A stretch of 64,000 nt of DNA, from NCBI RefSeq assembly GCF_003060825.1, contig NZ_CP028922.1:1350501-1414500 (forward strand), given 5' to 3'. The notes below the pieces were generated by a model. It did no database searches and was not told the origin of the DNA. It saw nothing but the letters and a program-made list of their open reading frames with translations. How positions within the stretch are numbered: position 1 is the stretch's first letter; every line of letters starts with the position of its first letter. The position numbers were made by a program, and so were the translations under genes. Origin of the DNA: Paenibacillus sp. CAA11. GTDB lineage: Bacteria; Bacillota; Bacilli; Paenibacillales; Paenibacillaceae. Positions 50,115-58,149 of this stretch are shown in pieces.

Positions 50115-51980
50115 ATGAACAATATGAGTACACAAATACAGTCGCTGGCCGAGGCGCGTGAGCTGCTGCAGAAATATTACGGTTACCCAGATTTTCGGGA
50201 AGGTCAAAAAAGTATCGTAGAGAGCCTGCTCCAGGGACAGGATACGCTGGGAATCATGCCGACCGGTGGAGGCAAGTCCATCTGTTATCAAATTCCTGCC
50301 CTTTTGCTGCCAGGGCTTACTCTGGTCGTATCGCCGCTGATCTCCCTGATGAAGGATCAGGTCGACGCCCTGACAACGATGGGCATCTCTGCCGCTTACA
50401 TCAACAGCACCCTTTCGGGCAAAGAAGTGAATGATCGCATCCGCGCGGCTAAGCGCGGTGAGCTGAAGCTATTGTACGTCGCTCCCGAACGGCTGGAGCT
50501 GGACTGGTTCCGTGACGAGATGAGCACGCTCCTCATTTCCTGTGTAGCTGTGGACGAGGCGCACTGCGTATCCCAGTGGGGACACGACTTCCGGACAAGC
50601 TATTTAGCGGTCTCGCCGTTCGTTGACAGCTTGCCGGAGCGTCCGATTGTCGCAGCGTTCACGGCAACGGCTACGCCAGAAGTTACGGAGGATATGCTGG
50701 TCCTTCTGCGCCTTCAGGACCCGGCCGTTTTTGTAACCGGACTCGGGCGCGACAATTTGGCCATGTCCGTGCTGCGCGGGGAGAATAAGCGGGAGTATGT
50801 GCTTAATTATGCGCGAGCGCATACCAGTGAGCCTGGAATCATCTATGCCGCCACGCGTAAAGAGGTCGATGATCTGTATGAGCGGCTTGGACAAGCGGGA
50901 ATCCCTGCTGGCAGGTACCATGCTGGTCTGCCGGATGAAGAGCGCGAGCATATGCAGGAAGCTTTTCTATATGATGATATCCGGGTGATGGTAGCTACGA
51001 ATGCCTTCGGTATGGGAATCGACAAGTCCAATGTCCGGTATGTTATTCACTATAATATGCCAAAGAATATGGAGGCTTATGTCCAGGAGGCTGGTCGCGC
51101 CGGGCGTGACGGTGAACCGAGCGATTGCATTCTGCTGTTCAGCCCGCAGGATATCATGACCCAGAAGTTTCTGATTGAGCAGAATCCGCAGGATGAGGAC
51201 CGCAAGCGCAATGATTACCGCAAGCTTCAGCAGATGGTGGAATACTGCTATTCGAACCGCTGTTTACGCTGGTCGATGCTGGAGTACTTTGGCGAGAAGC
51301 ATGATCAGAAGCCCTGCGGCATCTGCAGCTCCTGCCGGGACGAGCGGGAGCTGGTGGACATGACCCGGGATGCGCAGATTATTTTCTCCTGCATCCACCG
51401 CATGCGCGAACGCTTTGGCGTATCCTTGGTTGCTTCGGTGCTGAAGGGGTCGCAGAACAAGAAGGTGCTCCAGTACGGATTTGACAAGCTGCCCACCTAT
51501 GCCATGATGCCCCGGCGTTCTGAGAAGGAAATCTCCGAGCTGATCAATGTGTTTATTGCAGAGGGCTATTTGGCACTTAGTGAAGGGCAGTACCCTGTGG
51601 TCAGATTAACACCGCTTGGAGTAGATGTGTTGAAAGGGCAGCACCAGGTGATGCAGCGGGCGCCTCAGCCTGCTTCACCACAGACGGGCAGGGGCCGGCG
51701 CGGACAGGCGCAGGATCTTGGGCCATCGGCTGTTAACGAGACGGTCTTTGAGCAGCTGCGGTTGATTCGGCGGGATCTTGCCCAGCGTGATCAGGTGCCA
51801 TCCTACATTATTTTTAATGATGCTACCTTGCGCGAGATGAGTATTATCTGCCCGCAGACGGAGCAGGAGATGCTGCGAATCAAGGGGGTCGGTGAAGTGA
51901 AATACCGGAAGTATGGCCGCCCGTTCCTGGAATTTTTTCAAGACCAGGGCACAGCTGTAGTGGAAGATGACTACGAATAA
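50115..51980 (+). CDS. recQ: ATP-dependent DNA helicase RecQ
   Basis: 621 residues; AAGGAG precedes the ATG at 50115 (a second ATG is at 50124). Motif 0/I FREGQKSIVESLLQGQDTLGIMPTGGGKSICYQ, motif II AVDEAHCVSQWGHDFR, FTATATPEV, and motif VI YVQEAGRAGRDGEPSDC. A RecQ zinc-binding region (CYSNRCLRWSMLEYFGE...CGICSSC), a winged-helix RQC and a C-terminal HRDC domain are present. It is a 3'-5' helicase for recombinational repair. It is divergent from rlmD. Confidence 0.96.
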   Translation: MNNMSTQIQSLAEARELLQKYYGYPDFREGQKSIVESLLQGQDTLGIMPTGGGKSICYQIPALLLPGLTLVVSPLISLMKDQVDALTTMGISAAYINSTLSGKEVNDRIRAAKRGELKLLYVAPERLELDWFRDEMSTLLISCVAVDEAHCVSQWGHDFRTSYLAVSPFVDSLPERPIVAAFTATATPEVTEDMLVLLRLQDPAVFVTGLGRDNLAMSVLRGENKREYVLNYARAHTSEPGIIYAATRKEVDDLYERLGQAGIPAGRYHAGLPDEEREHMQEAFLYDDIRVMVATNAFGMGIDKSNVRYVIHYNMPKNMEAYVQEAGRAGRDGEPSDCILLFSPQDIMTQKFLIEQNPQDEDRKRNDYRKLQQMVEYCYSNRCLRWSMLEYFGEKHDQKPCGICSSCRDERELVDMTRDAQIIFSCIHRMRERFGVSLVASVLKGSQNKKVLQYGFDKLPTYAMMPRRSEKEISELINVFIAEGYLALSEGQYPVVRLTPLGVDVLKGQHQVMQRAPQPASPQTGRGRRGQAQDLGPSAVNETVFEQLRLIRRDLAQRDQVPSYIIFNDATLREMSIICPQTEQEMLRIKGVGEVKYRKYGRPFLEFFQDQGTAVVEDDYE

Positions 51981-52031
51981 GAGGGAGCTAGTCACTGATC
52001 CTAGCTTGATAAAAGAAGGGTGTAGATTCAG

Positions 52032-53801
52032 ATGAAGGTTGTATTGGCCACATTAAATGCGAAGTATATCCATACCTCGATGGCGATCCGGCTGCTCAAA
52101 GCCTATAGTCAGCATGAGTTCGATATTGATCTTGCCGAATACACCATTAAGGACCCCGTTATGAATATCGTGTCAGATCTCTATCGCAGAAAGCCGGATG
52201 TGATCGGATTCTCCTGCTATATCTGGAACATCGAGGAGACGATCAAAGTGATTGAGATCCTGAAGAAGGTCATGCCCGAGACGGAGATCGTGCTGGGAGG
52301 ACCGGAGGTTTCTTACGATACAGAGCACTGGATGCAGCGTATTCCTGGCGTTGATTATATTGTCATGGGGGAAGGGGAAGAAACCTTTCATCATTTGCTT
52401 CAGACGATTCAGGGAGATCGGAAATTTCATTTTGTCTACGGCATTGCGTATCGTAAGGGCGAGGAGACTGTCATCATGCCAGCTCGGCCGAAGAGCGATC
52501 TGAACACCCTGCCTTCGCCGCATCGCTTCCCGGAAGACCTGCCCGATCTTAGCAAGCGGATTGTCTATTTTGAGACGAGCCGCGGCTGTCCGTTCAATTG
52601 TCAATTTTGTCTATCGAGCATTGAGGTAGGCGTAAGATATTACGATATCGAACGGGTGAAATCGGATATTCTTTATCTAATTGAAGGCGGTGCGAAGGTG
52701 ATTAAATTCCTGGACCGTACCTTTAACATTAACCGGAAATACGCCATGGAGATGTTTGAGTTTCTCATTGAAAATCATAGGGGCTGTGTATTCCAGTTCG
52801 AGATCACGGCGGATATTATGCGGCCCGAGGTTCTGGATTATTTGGCAGAGCATGCGCCGCCGGGCATCTTCCGATTTGAGATTGGAGTACAGTCTACCCA
52901 CGATCCGACGAACGAGCTCGTAAAGCGGCGCCAGAATTTCACGAAGCTGTCCCGCACTGTGACGAAAATCAAAGAATCCGGCAAGATCGATCAGCATTTG
53001 GATTTGATTGCCGGTCTGCCGTTAGAGGATTATGCGACCTTCCGAAAGACCTTTAACGATGTCTTCGCGATGGAGCCGGAGGAGCTTCAGCTTGGCTTCC
53101 TGAAGATGCTGCGCGGGACAGGCCTTCGTCAGGATGCAGAGAAATACAATTATACTTATATGGATCATGCCCCCTATGAAATTCTGAGCACGCAGTGGCT
53201 GCCTTTTGAGGATATTATTCGGCTCAAGCGGCTGGAGGATGTGCTGGAGAAATATTGGAACGCCCACCGGATGGATTATACCCTGCGGTATTTAATGAAG
53301 CATGAATTCGATTCGCCGTTCGACTTCTTTCAGGAGTTCGGCAATTATTGGGAGGAGCGGGGCTGGCAGCGGATCGGACATCAGCTTGAGGACTTGTTCG
53401 TTCGATTGAATGAATTCCTCGAAGAGCGAAGCTTAAAGCATCCCGAAGTGGTCCTGGGTCTGATGAAGCTTGATTATCTGCTGGGCCATAAGCACAAGCC
53501 ACGCAAAATATGGTGGAGCGACCCTCTGCGCAAAGCAGACCTGGCACCGCTGCTGCGGCAGCTTCTTCAAAATCCGGAGCTGATCTCTTTCGAGTTTGCA
53601 GCACGGGGCTTGGGAGAGCGCGAGCTTCAGAAGCTGATGCATGCGGAGGAACTGCCGTTCAATCTTCGTGAGGTGCTGGATGGGCAGGATGGCGGCAGGG
53701 CGCCTGAGCCATCTCTGATGCTCTTCTTCTATTCGCAGAATGAAGCGAGTAAGCCGGAGTTTTATGTTCTGCCGCGGCTAGAGCCTTTAGCTCTAGATTA
53801 G
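52032..53801 (+). CDS. B12-binding radical SAM protein with DUF4080 C-terminus
   Basis: 589 residues. The N-terminal Rossmann-like cobalamin-binding domain (VVLATLNAKYIHTSMAIRLL...VIGFSCYIWNIEET...IVLGGPEVSYD) is followed by the radical SAM core with FETSRGCPFNCQFCLS (CxxxCxxC) and ADIMRPEVLDYL...RFEIGVQSTHDPT, then a helical DUF4080-type C-terminal domain. The lack of the DxHxxG motif suggests base-off or weak cobalamin binding. The substrate is unknown. It follows recQ by about 50 bases and may be co-transcribed. Confidence 0.9.
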   Translation: MKVVLATLNAKYIHTSMAIRLLKAYSQHEFDIDLAEYTIKDPVMNIVSDLYRRKPDVIGFSCYIWNIEETIKVIEILKKVMPETEIVLGGPEVSYDTEHWMQRIPGVDYIVMGEGEETFHHLLQTIQGDRKFHFVYGIAYRKGEETVIMPARPKSDLNTLPSPHRFPEDLPDLSKRIVYFETSRGCPFNCQFCLSSIEVGVRYYDIERVKSDILYLIEGGAKVIKFLDRTFNINRKYAMEMFEFLIENHRGCVFQFEITADIMRPEVLDYLAEHAPPGIFRFEIGVQSTHDPTNELVKRRQNFTKLSRTVTKIKESGKIDQHLDLIAGLPLEDYATFRKTFNDVFAMEPEELQLGFLKMLRGTGLRQDAEKYNYTYMDHAPYEILSTQWLPFEDIIRLKRLEDVLEKYWNAHRMDYTLRYLMKHEFDSPFDFFQEFGNYWEERGWQRIGHQLEDLFVRLNEFLEERSLKHPEVVLGLMKLDYLLGHKHKPRKIWWSDPLRKADLAPLLRQLLQNPELISFEFAARGLGERELQKLMHAEELPFNLREVLDGQDGGRAPEPSLMLFFYSQNEASKPEFYVLPRLEPLALD

Positions 53802-53897
53802 AATAGAGTTATAGCTTAGAGGGCAGAACGGCACCGGGATAAGGAATATTGGGAATGGTTGAGAATCTAAAATTAGGTTGTCCGCTGATATAAGCAC

Positions 53898-53940
53898 AGA
53901 AAGAACCGGAAGACCGTCCTGGTCTTTCGGTTCTTTTGTA
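53898..53940 (+). terminator. Intrinsic terminator
   Basis: AAGAACCGGAAGACC/GGTCTTTCGGTTCTT stem with a U-rich tail, after the radical SAM gene. It also precedes the convergent hydrolase. Confidence 0.88.
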
Positions 53941-53992
53941 ATCCAGTAGGAAGTTATAAATCATCTTGTTCTGAGGGTTCATCCTGTACTGC

Positions 53993-54946
53993 TTAATCTG
54001 AAGGGGCAGAGGATGAAGAGAGTTGAAGCTGGCGGTTGAGCCAATACAGCACATCTTCGGTCACCTCATCCCGGTTAAGCTCATTCAGCAGCTCGTGGCG
54101 TGCATGTGGATACAGCTTCCAGTCTACCTGCTCAAGGCCCAGCTCCTTATAGGCTTCAATGAGCCTATGTACTCCTTTGCCATTAAGGCCCACGGGATCT
54201 TCTTCACCGCTGAAGATGAACACAGGTTTGTCTTTCGGTATTTTGGCCATGTGTTCAGGGCGATGGATTTCCCGCAGCAGACCGAAGAAGTCGTAGAAGA
54301 ACCCTGCGCTGCAAAGGGCACCGCAGAAGGGATCCTCAATGAATTTATCCACCTCGGTCTGATCTCTAGTCAGCCAATCGAAGGGGGTTCGAACCGGTGC
54401 AAACTGCCGGTTATATCTGCCAAACACCAGTGCGTTTAGGAGCAGGCTGGGATGCTGAGCGCCTTGCAGCCGGACTTGCGCCGATGCCAGCAGCTGGCCT
54501 GCCGCAAGTCCCCCCTGCCCGCCGCAGCTTCCGGTCAGGAGGAAGCCGGTGTAAGGCTCCGGGCTCAGGTACATCGTCTTCTGGACGAGGAAGGATCCCA
54601 TACTATGCCCTAATAGAAAAAGGGGAATTCCGGCATGACGCAGCCGGATTTCGCTGCCAAGCAGCAGGAGGTCATCCACCATGCCATTGTGGCCATCCGG
54701 ACCTGCATATCCGAGATACTCAGGGTATCCGGCTGTCTTCCCATGCCCCCGGTGATCATTGGCATATACAGCGAAGCCTTGCGCTGTAAGCTCACGGGCG
54801 AATCGCTCGTATCTGGCCGACGTCTCTGCCATACCATGGGAGATCTGAACGATTCCCCGCGGTGCATGTTCCGGATCTTGTACCCAGTAATTGACGAACA
54901 CCTTCTGTCCTTCGGAATTCATAAGGGTAAAGGGAAGTGTGACCAT
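53993..54946 (-). CDS. Alpha/beta hydrolase, lysophospholipase/monoacylglycerol lipase type
   Basis: 317 residues from the ATG at 54946 (GGAGG 11 bases upstream); an ATG at 54964 is in frame. The fold elements are NYWVQDPEHAPRGIVQISHGMAETSARYERFARELTAQGFAVYANDHRGHGKTAG (Hydrolase_4), the nucleophile elbow LLGHSMGSFLVQK (Ser), FIFSGEEDPVGLNGKGV (Asp) and YPHARHELLNE (His). A cytosolic serine hydrolase, probably cleaving acylglycerols or lysophospholipids. It is followed upstream on the same strand by a VOC gene and ytqB/ytqA. Confidence 0.9.
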   Translation of the reverse strand: MVTLPFTLMNSEGQKVFVNYWVQDPEHAPRGIVQISHGMAETSARYERFARELTAQGFAVYANDHRGHGKTAGYPEYLGYAGPDGHNGMVDDLLLLGSEIRLRHAGIPLFLLGHSMGSFLVQKTMYLSPEPYTGFLLTGSCGGQGGLAAGQLLASAQVRLQGAQHPSLLLNALVFGRYNRQFAPVRTPFDWLTRDQTEVDKFIEDPFCGALCSAGFFYDFFGLLREIHRPEHMAKIPKDKPVFIFSGEEDPVGLNGKGVHRLIEAYKELGLEQVDWKLYPHARHELLNELNRDEVTEDVLYWLNRQLQLSSSSAPSD

Positions 54947-54981
54947 ATGAACTGCCGCCTCCATCTATATCTACATGTATA

Positions 54982-55386
54982 TTAGAGTTCCTCCAGCTGT
55001 GCCGGTTCAAAAAACTCGATGCGTTCCCCATCCGGGCCGTTGAAGAAGAAATAACGGCTGCCGCCTTCAAGGGTGCGAATCTCTTTGTCGAGTCCAGACA
55101 GGCCAAGGTTAGCGATCCGCTCATATTCCTGCTCAATGTGATCTACTGTGAAGGCGATGTGATTTACGCGTCCTTCATGGGCCAGCTCTTCAGGAGCCTT
55201 CTTGTAGACCAGCTCTACCTCAACACTGTTCTGGGAAGGAAAGGTAAGAAAGGCCAAGCGAACGTCGGCTCCAACCTCACCAACCGTATGTAACAGCTTT
55301 AAACCGATGACACGAATATAGAATTCAATCGAGTCTTCAAGAACGGAGACTCTGATTCCAACATGCTCGATCTTTCGTACACTCAT
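54982..55386 (-). CDS. VOC family protein (methylmalonyl-CoA epimerase/glyoxalase-like)
   Basis: 134 residues: KIEHVGIRVSVLEDSIEFYIRVIGLKLLHTVGEVGADVRLAFLTFPS and RVNHIAFTVDHIEQEYERIANLGL...SRYFFFNGPDGERIEFFEP, giving the usual His/Glu metal ligands of two betaalphabetabetabeta modules. The length fits both methylmalonyl-CoA epimerase and lactoylglutathione lyase-like proteins; the substrate cannot be decided. Confidence 0.88.
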   Translation of the reverse strand: MSVRKIEHVGIRVSVLEDSIEFYIRVIGLKLLHTVGEVGADVRLAFLTFPSQNSVEVELVYKKAPEELAHEGRVNHIAFTVDHIEQEYERIANLGLSGLDKEIRTLEGGSRYFFFNGPDGERIEFFEPAQLEEL

Positions 55387-55411
55387 TAGAATACCCCTTT
55401 TATATATATCG

Positions 55412-55999
55412 TTATTTTTTCTCTATAGCTACAAGATAAGGAGCGGCTGGCCGCTGCAGCTGGCGGTAAATAATCGCTTGTCCAGCTGCACCAGGTATTT
55501 CGGATGCCCACCGCTCTACCTGAGCGGCTTCCTGGTCTCCTCCCGGATGTCCCGGATATAATACGGCGGTAAGAATGCCCCGGGGACGAAGCAGTTCGAG
55601 TGAGGCGTTAAGCGCTGTAAGCGTGCTGTCCGGCACGGTGATAATCGCCGCATCTGCACCTTCTGCCGGCAGGTAGCCAAGATTGAACATGATCCCGCCG
55701 ATCTGTCCGTGCGCCGCTTGGGGCAGAGCATCCTTCATCTCGGCGTGGCTTCGTTCAAGCAGGGCAACCTCGGCCAGAGCATGTTCTGAAGCTGCGGCCT
55801 TGGCAAGGCGTTCAGCGGTCAGCCGGAGCGCTTCCGACTGGATATCGAAGCTGTACACCTTTCCGCGCCGCCCGCAGCATCTGGCCAGGAACAGCGTATC
55901 GGCCCCTGTGCCAGCAGTGGCGTCTATGGCCAGATCGCCTGGCGAGAGCCGTTCGGAGATAAGGCGGTGAGCCATGCTTAATACGGAGAGAAAGCCCAT
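55412..55999 (-). CDS. ytqB: rRNA methylase family protein YtqB
   Basis: 195 residues from MGFLSVLSMAHRLISERL (55999), right after the ytqA stop; the longer frame inside ytqA is rejected. Motif I is AIDATAGTGADTLFLARCCGRRGKVYSFDIQ, followed by FNLGYLPAEGADAAIITVPDSTLTAL and ILTAVLYPGHPGGDQEAAQVERW, the signatures of the small MraW_2/YtqB methyltransferases. It forms an operon with ytqA as in other Bacilli. The RNA target is not established. Confidence 0.92.
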   Translation of the reverse strand: MGFLSVLSMAHRLISERLSPGDLAIDATAGTGADTLFLARCCGRRGKVYSFDIQSEALRLTAERLAKAAASEHALAEVALLERSHAEMKDALPQAAHGQIGGIMFNLGYLPAEGADAAIITVPDSTLTALNASLELLRPRGILTAVLYPGHPGGDQEAAQVERWASEIPGAAGQAIIYRQLQRPAAPYLVAIEKK

Positions 56000-56009
56000 A
56001 GGATCACCA

Positions 56010-56963
56010 TCACCCTCTCCAATACTTGCCTTGCCAAGTATCACGCTGCTTCAACTCGGCGTCAATGCCATTGAGTACTTCCCATTTCTTCAGGCTCCAC
56101 ATCGGACCAATCAGAGCATCGCGCGGCGCATCTCCTGTCAAGCGGTGCACGATCATCTCAGGCGGAAGGAACTCCAGCGTATCGACAATCAGCTTAATGT
56201 ACTCATCCTTCTCCAAGAAACGAAGCAATCCAGCTTCGTATTGCTTCACCATAGGAGTCTTGCGCATAAGGTGAAGGAGATGGATTTTGATGCCTTGTAC
56301 GTCCATATTAGCCACGGCTCGCCCGGTTTCAAGCATCATTTCGTGTGTCTCTTGAGGCAAGCCGTAAATAATATGGGCACATACCCGAATCCCCCTCTTG
56401 CGGAGCTTCTCGACAGCTTCCAGGTAACACTGGGTGTCATGGGCCCTGTTAATGAGCTGTGAAGTGGATTCATGTACGGTTTGCAGACCCATCTCTACCC
56501 ATAAATAGGTGCGTTCGTTCAATTCAGCAAGATAATCAACGACATCATCTGGAAGGCAGTCTGGGCGTGTGGCAATGGAAAGGCCGACTACGCCCGGCTG
56601 CTCGAGAATGACCTCGTAATATTCCCGGAGCTCCTCGACAGGGGCATACGTATTCGTATAGGCTTGGAAATACCCGATATATTTGGCGTTCGGCCATTTT
56701 TGATGCTGGCGGTCGCGAATCTTGTTGAACTGTGTAACCAGGTCATCCCGCCGGCTGCCGGCAAAGTCTCCAGAGCCTCTGGCGCTGCAAAACGTGCATC
56801 CGCCTTTGGCAATGGAGCCGTCCCGGTTGGGGCAGGTAAATCCCGCGTCCAGCATGACCTTAAATACCTTCTCTCCGAATTGCTCCCGCATTTCGGTGTT
56901 CCATGTATGAAATCTCTTGTCTCCCCACAGAAGCGGGGAAGCAGCAGTTAGTTGTGTACTCAT
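56010..56963 (-). CDS. ytqA: TIGR01212-type radical SAM protein YtqA
   Basis: 317 residues. KVFKVMLDAGFTCPNRDGSIAKGGCTFCSARGSGDFAG contains the unusual long CxxxxxxxxxCxxC-type cluster motif of this Elp3-like subgroup, then FQAYTNTYAPVEELREYYE, LSIATRPDCLPDDVVDYLAEL and VEMGLQTVHESTSQLINRAHD. The homologous group acts on tRNA or rRNA or is uncharacterised. It pairs with the methyltransferase YtqB. Confidence 0.93.
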   Translation of the reverse strand: MSTQLTAASPLLWGDKRFHTWNTEMREQFGEKVFKVMLDAGFTCPNRDGSIAKGGCTFCSARGSGDFAGSRRDDLVTQFNKIRDRQHQKWPNAKYIGYFQAYTNTYAPVEELREYYEVILEQPGVVGLSIATRPDCLPDDVVDYLAELNERTYLWVEMGLQTVHESTSQLINRAHDTQCYLEAVEKLRKRGIRVCAHIIYGLPQETHEMMLETGRAVANMDVQGIKIHLLHLMRKTPMVKQYEAGLLRFLEKDEYIKLIVDTLEFLPPEMIVHRLTGDAPRDALIGPMWSLKKWEVLNGIDAELKQRDTWQGKYWRG

Positions 56964-57417
56964 GGATAACTCCTTTGTAGCCCTAATATGAAATAACCGC
57001 TGTCCTGTCAGTTACCGGGGACAGAAGTAGCGGAGAACGATGCCTCACTCATTGTATCAAAAAAACGCCAAAAAGGGGAAATTCCCGCACCTGGCTTTCT
57101 TGCTATAGGAATATAAATATGCTATTTTTGATTTAGCGCCAAGCATTACGCACTGGCATCATCCTATCGAGAGCTGCAATTGGCGCGGACTTCGAAGTTT
57201 GCCCCACCTCATGGATTGCCTAGCTTCCAAGGATGCGGTAGACTTAGAACGACAAATTTCGTTGGACCCCAATTCCAAATATACGAAGAAGGAACCCTGC
57301 AGCTGTTTTCCGGCGGCTTTAGGGTTCCTTTTTCCATATATGACTTTACAATTATTCGGATCTTCGGCACAATATAATCTTGAGTAGACGAGCAATTGAA
57401 GAATGCGGAGGAATAAT
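56964..57417 (+). promoter_or_regulatory. Intergenic leader upstream of trmB with an internal terminator
   Basis: 454 bases without a gene. TTGCTA (57101-57106), 17 bases, TATTTT (57124-57129) is a possible plus-strand promoter. An inverted repeat GCGCCA/TGGCGC (about 57136, 57180) and then a strong hairpin AAGGAACCCT/AGGGTTCCTT with T5 (57289-57334) follow, 84 bases before the trmB start. It has the layout of an attenuated leader, but no known riboswitch or T-box motif was found. A weaker hairpin near 56998-57034 lies before ytqA. Confidence 0.45.
57289..57334 (+). terminator. Terminator hairpin in the trmB leader
   Basis: Ten-bp stem AAGGAACCCT/AGGGTTCCTT followed by TTTTCC; no plus-strand gene lies upstream to be terminated. 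Confidence 0.8.
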
Positions 57418-58125
57418 ATGCGCTTACGCGGCAGAAAAGGGATAAGAGAGAGTCTGGAGAGACAGCAGGATCTGGTCGTTCTGGACCCTAAGGAATATAG
57501 AGGACGCTGGAAGGAACGGTTTGGGAACGACCATCCGATCTATGTCGAGCTTGGCATGGGTAAGGGACAGTTTATCAGCGGCATGAGTGTGAAATATCCG
57601 GAAGTGAACTTTATCGGTATGGATATGTATGATGAGCTGATTCGCCGCGGCAGCGAGAAAGCGCGTGCGGCTTGGGAGGATCAGGGGGTAGAGCAGCCTC
57701 CGAATCTGGCTCTTGCGTTAGGCAACATCGAGTTTATTGAGGAGTTCTTTGCACCGGGCGAGCTGGAGCGCATCTATTTGAACTTCAGCGACCCATGGCC
57801 GAAGGCACGTCATGGACGCCGCCGGCTGACGCATCCGCGCTTCCTGGAGAAGTACAAGCAGATTTTGAACGAGAAGGGAGAAATTCATTTCAAGACAGAC
57901 TCCCAGACGTTGTTCGAATTTTCGCTCAATGCGTTTGCCGCAGTAGGAATGCAGATGAGTGAAATTTCTCTGAATCTTCACCGTGACGGTCTGAATGATA
58001 AGCATGTGATGACCGAATATGAGAGCAAATTCCATGCTCAGGGCATGAATATTCATCGCATTGAAGTCATGGTGGGAGAAGAGGCTGTTCGTAAGTATCA
58101 TGAACGCAAGATGGATGCCTTTTAA
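57418..58125 (+). CDS. trmB: tRNA (guanosine(46)-N7)-methyltransferase
   Basis: 235 residues from MRLRGRKGIRESLERQ (57418), with CGGAGGAA 7 bases upstream; an ATG at 57403 lies before that site. YVELGMGKGQFISGMSVKYPEVNFIGMDMYDELI is the SAM-binding motif, YLNFSDPWPKARHGRRRLTHPRFLEKYKQIL the catalytic Asp region, and FKTDSQTLFEFSLNAFA and MTEYESKFHAQGMNIHR complete the family. It makes m7G46 in tRNA. Confidence 0.96.
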   Translation: MRLRGRKGIRESLERQQDLVVLDPKEYRGRWKERFGNDHPIYVELGMGKGQFISGMSVKYPEVNFIGMDMYDELIRRGSEKARAAWEDQGVEQPPNLALALGNIEFIEEFFAPGELERIYLNFSDPWPKARHGRRRLTHPRFLEKYKQILNEKGEIHFKTDSQTLFEFSLNAFAAVGMQMSEISLNLHRDGLNDKHVMTEYESKFHAQGMNIHRIEVMVGEEAVRKYHERKMDAF

Positions 58126-58149
58126 GCAGCAGTAAATTAGGGATAATCG

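Noticed and set aside
57159-57395. Short frames in the trmB leader on both strands
   Set aside because: They run through the terminator hairpin and lack ribosome binding sites.
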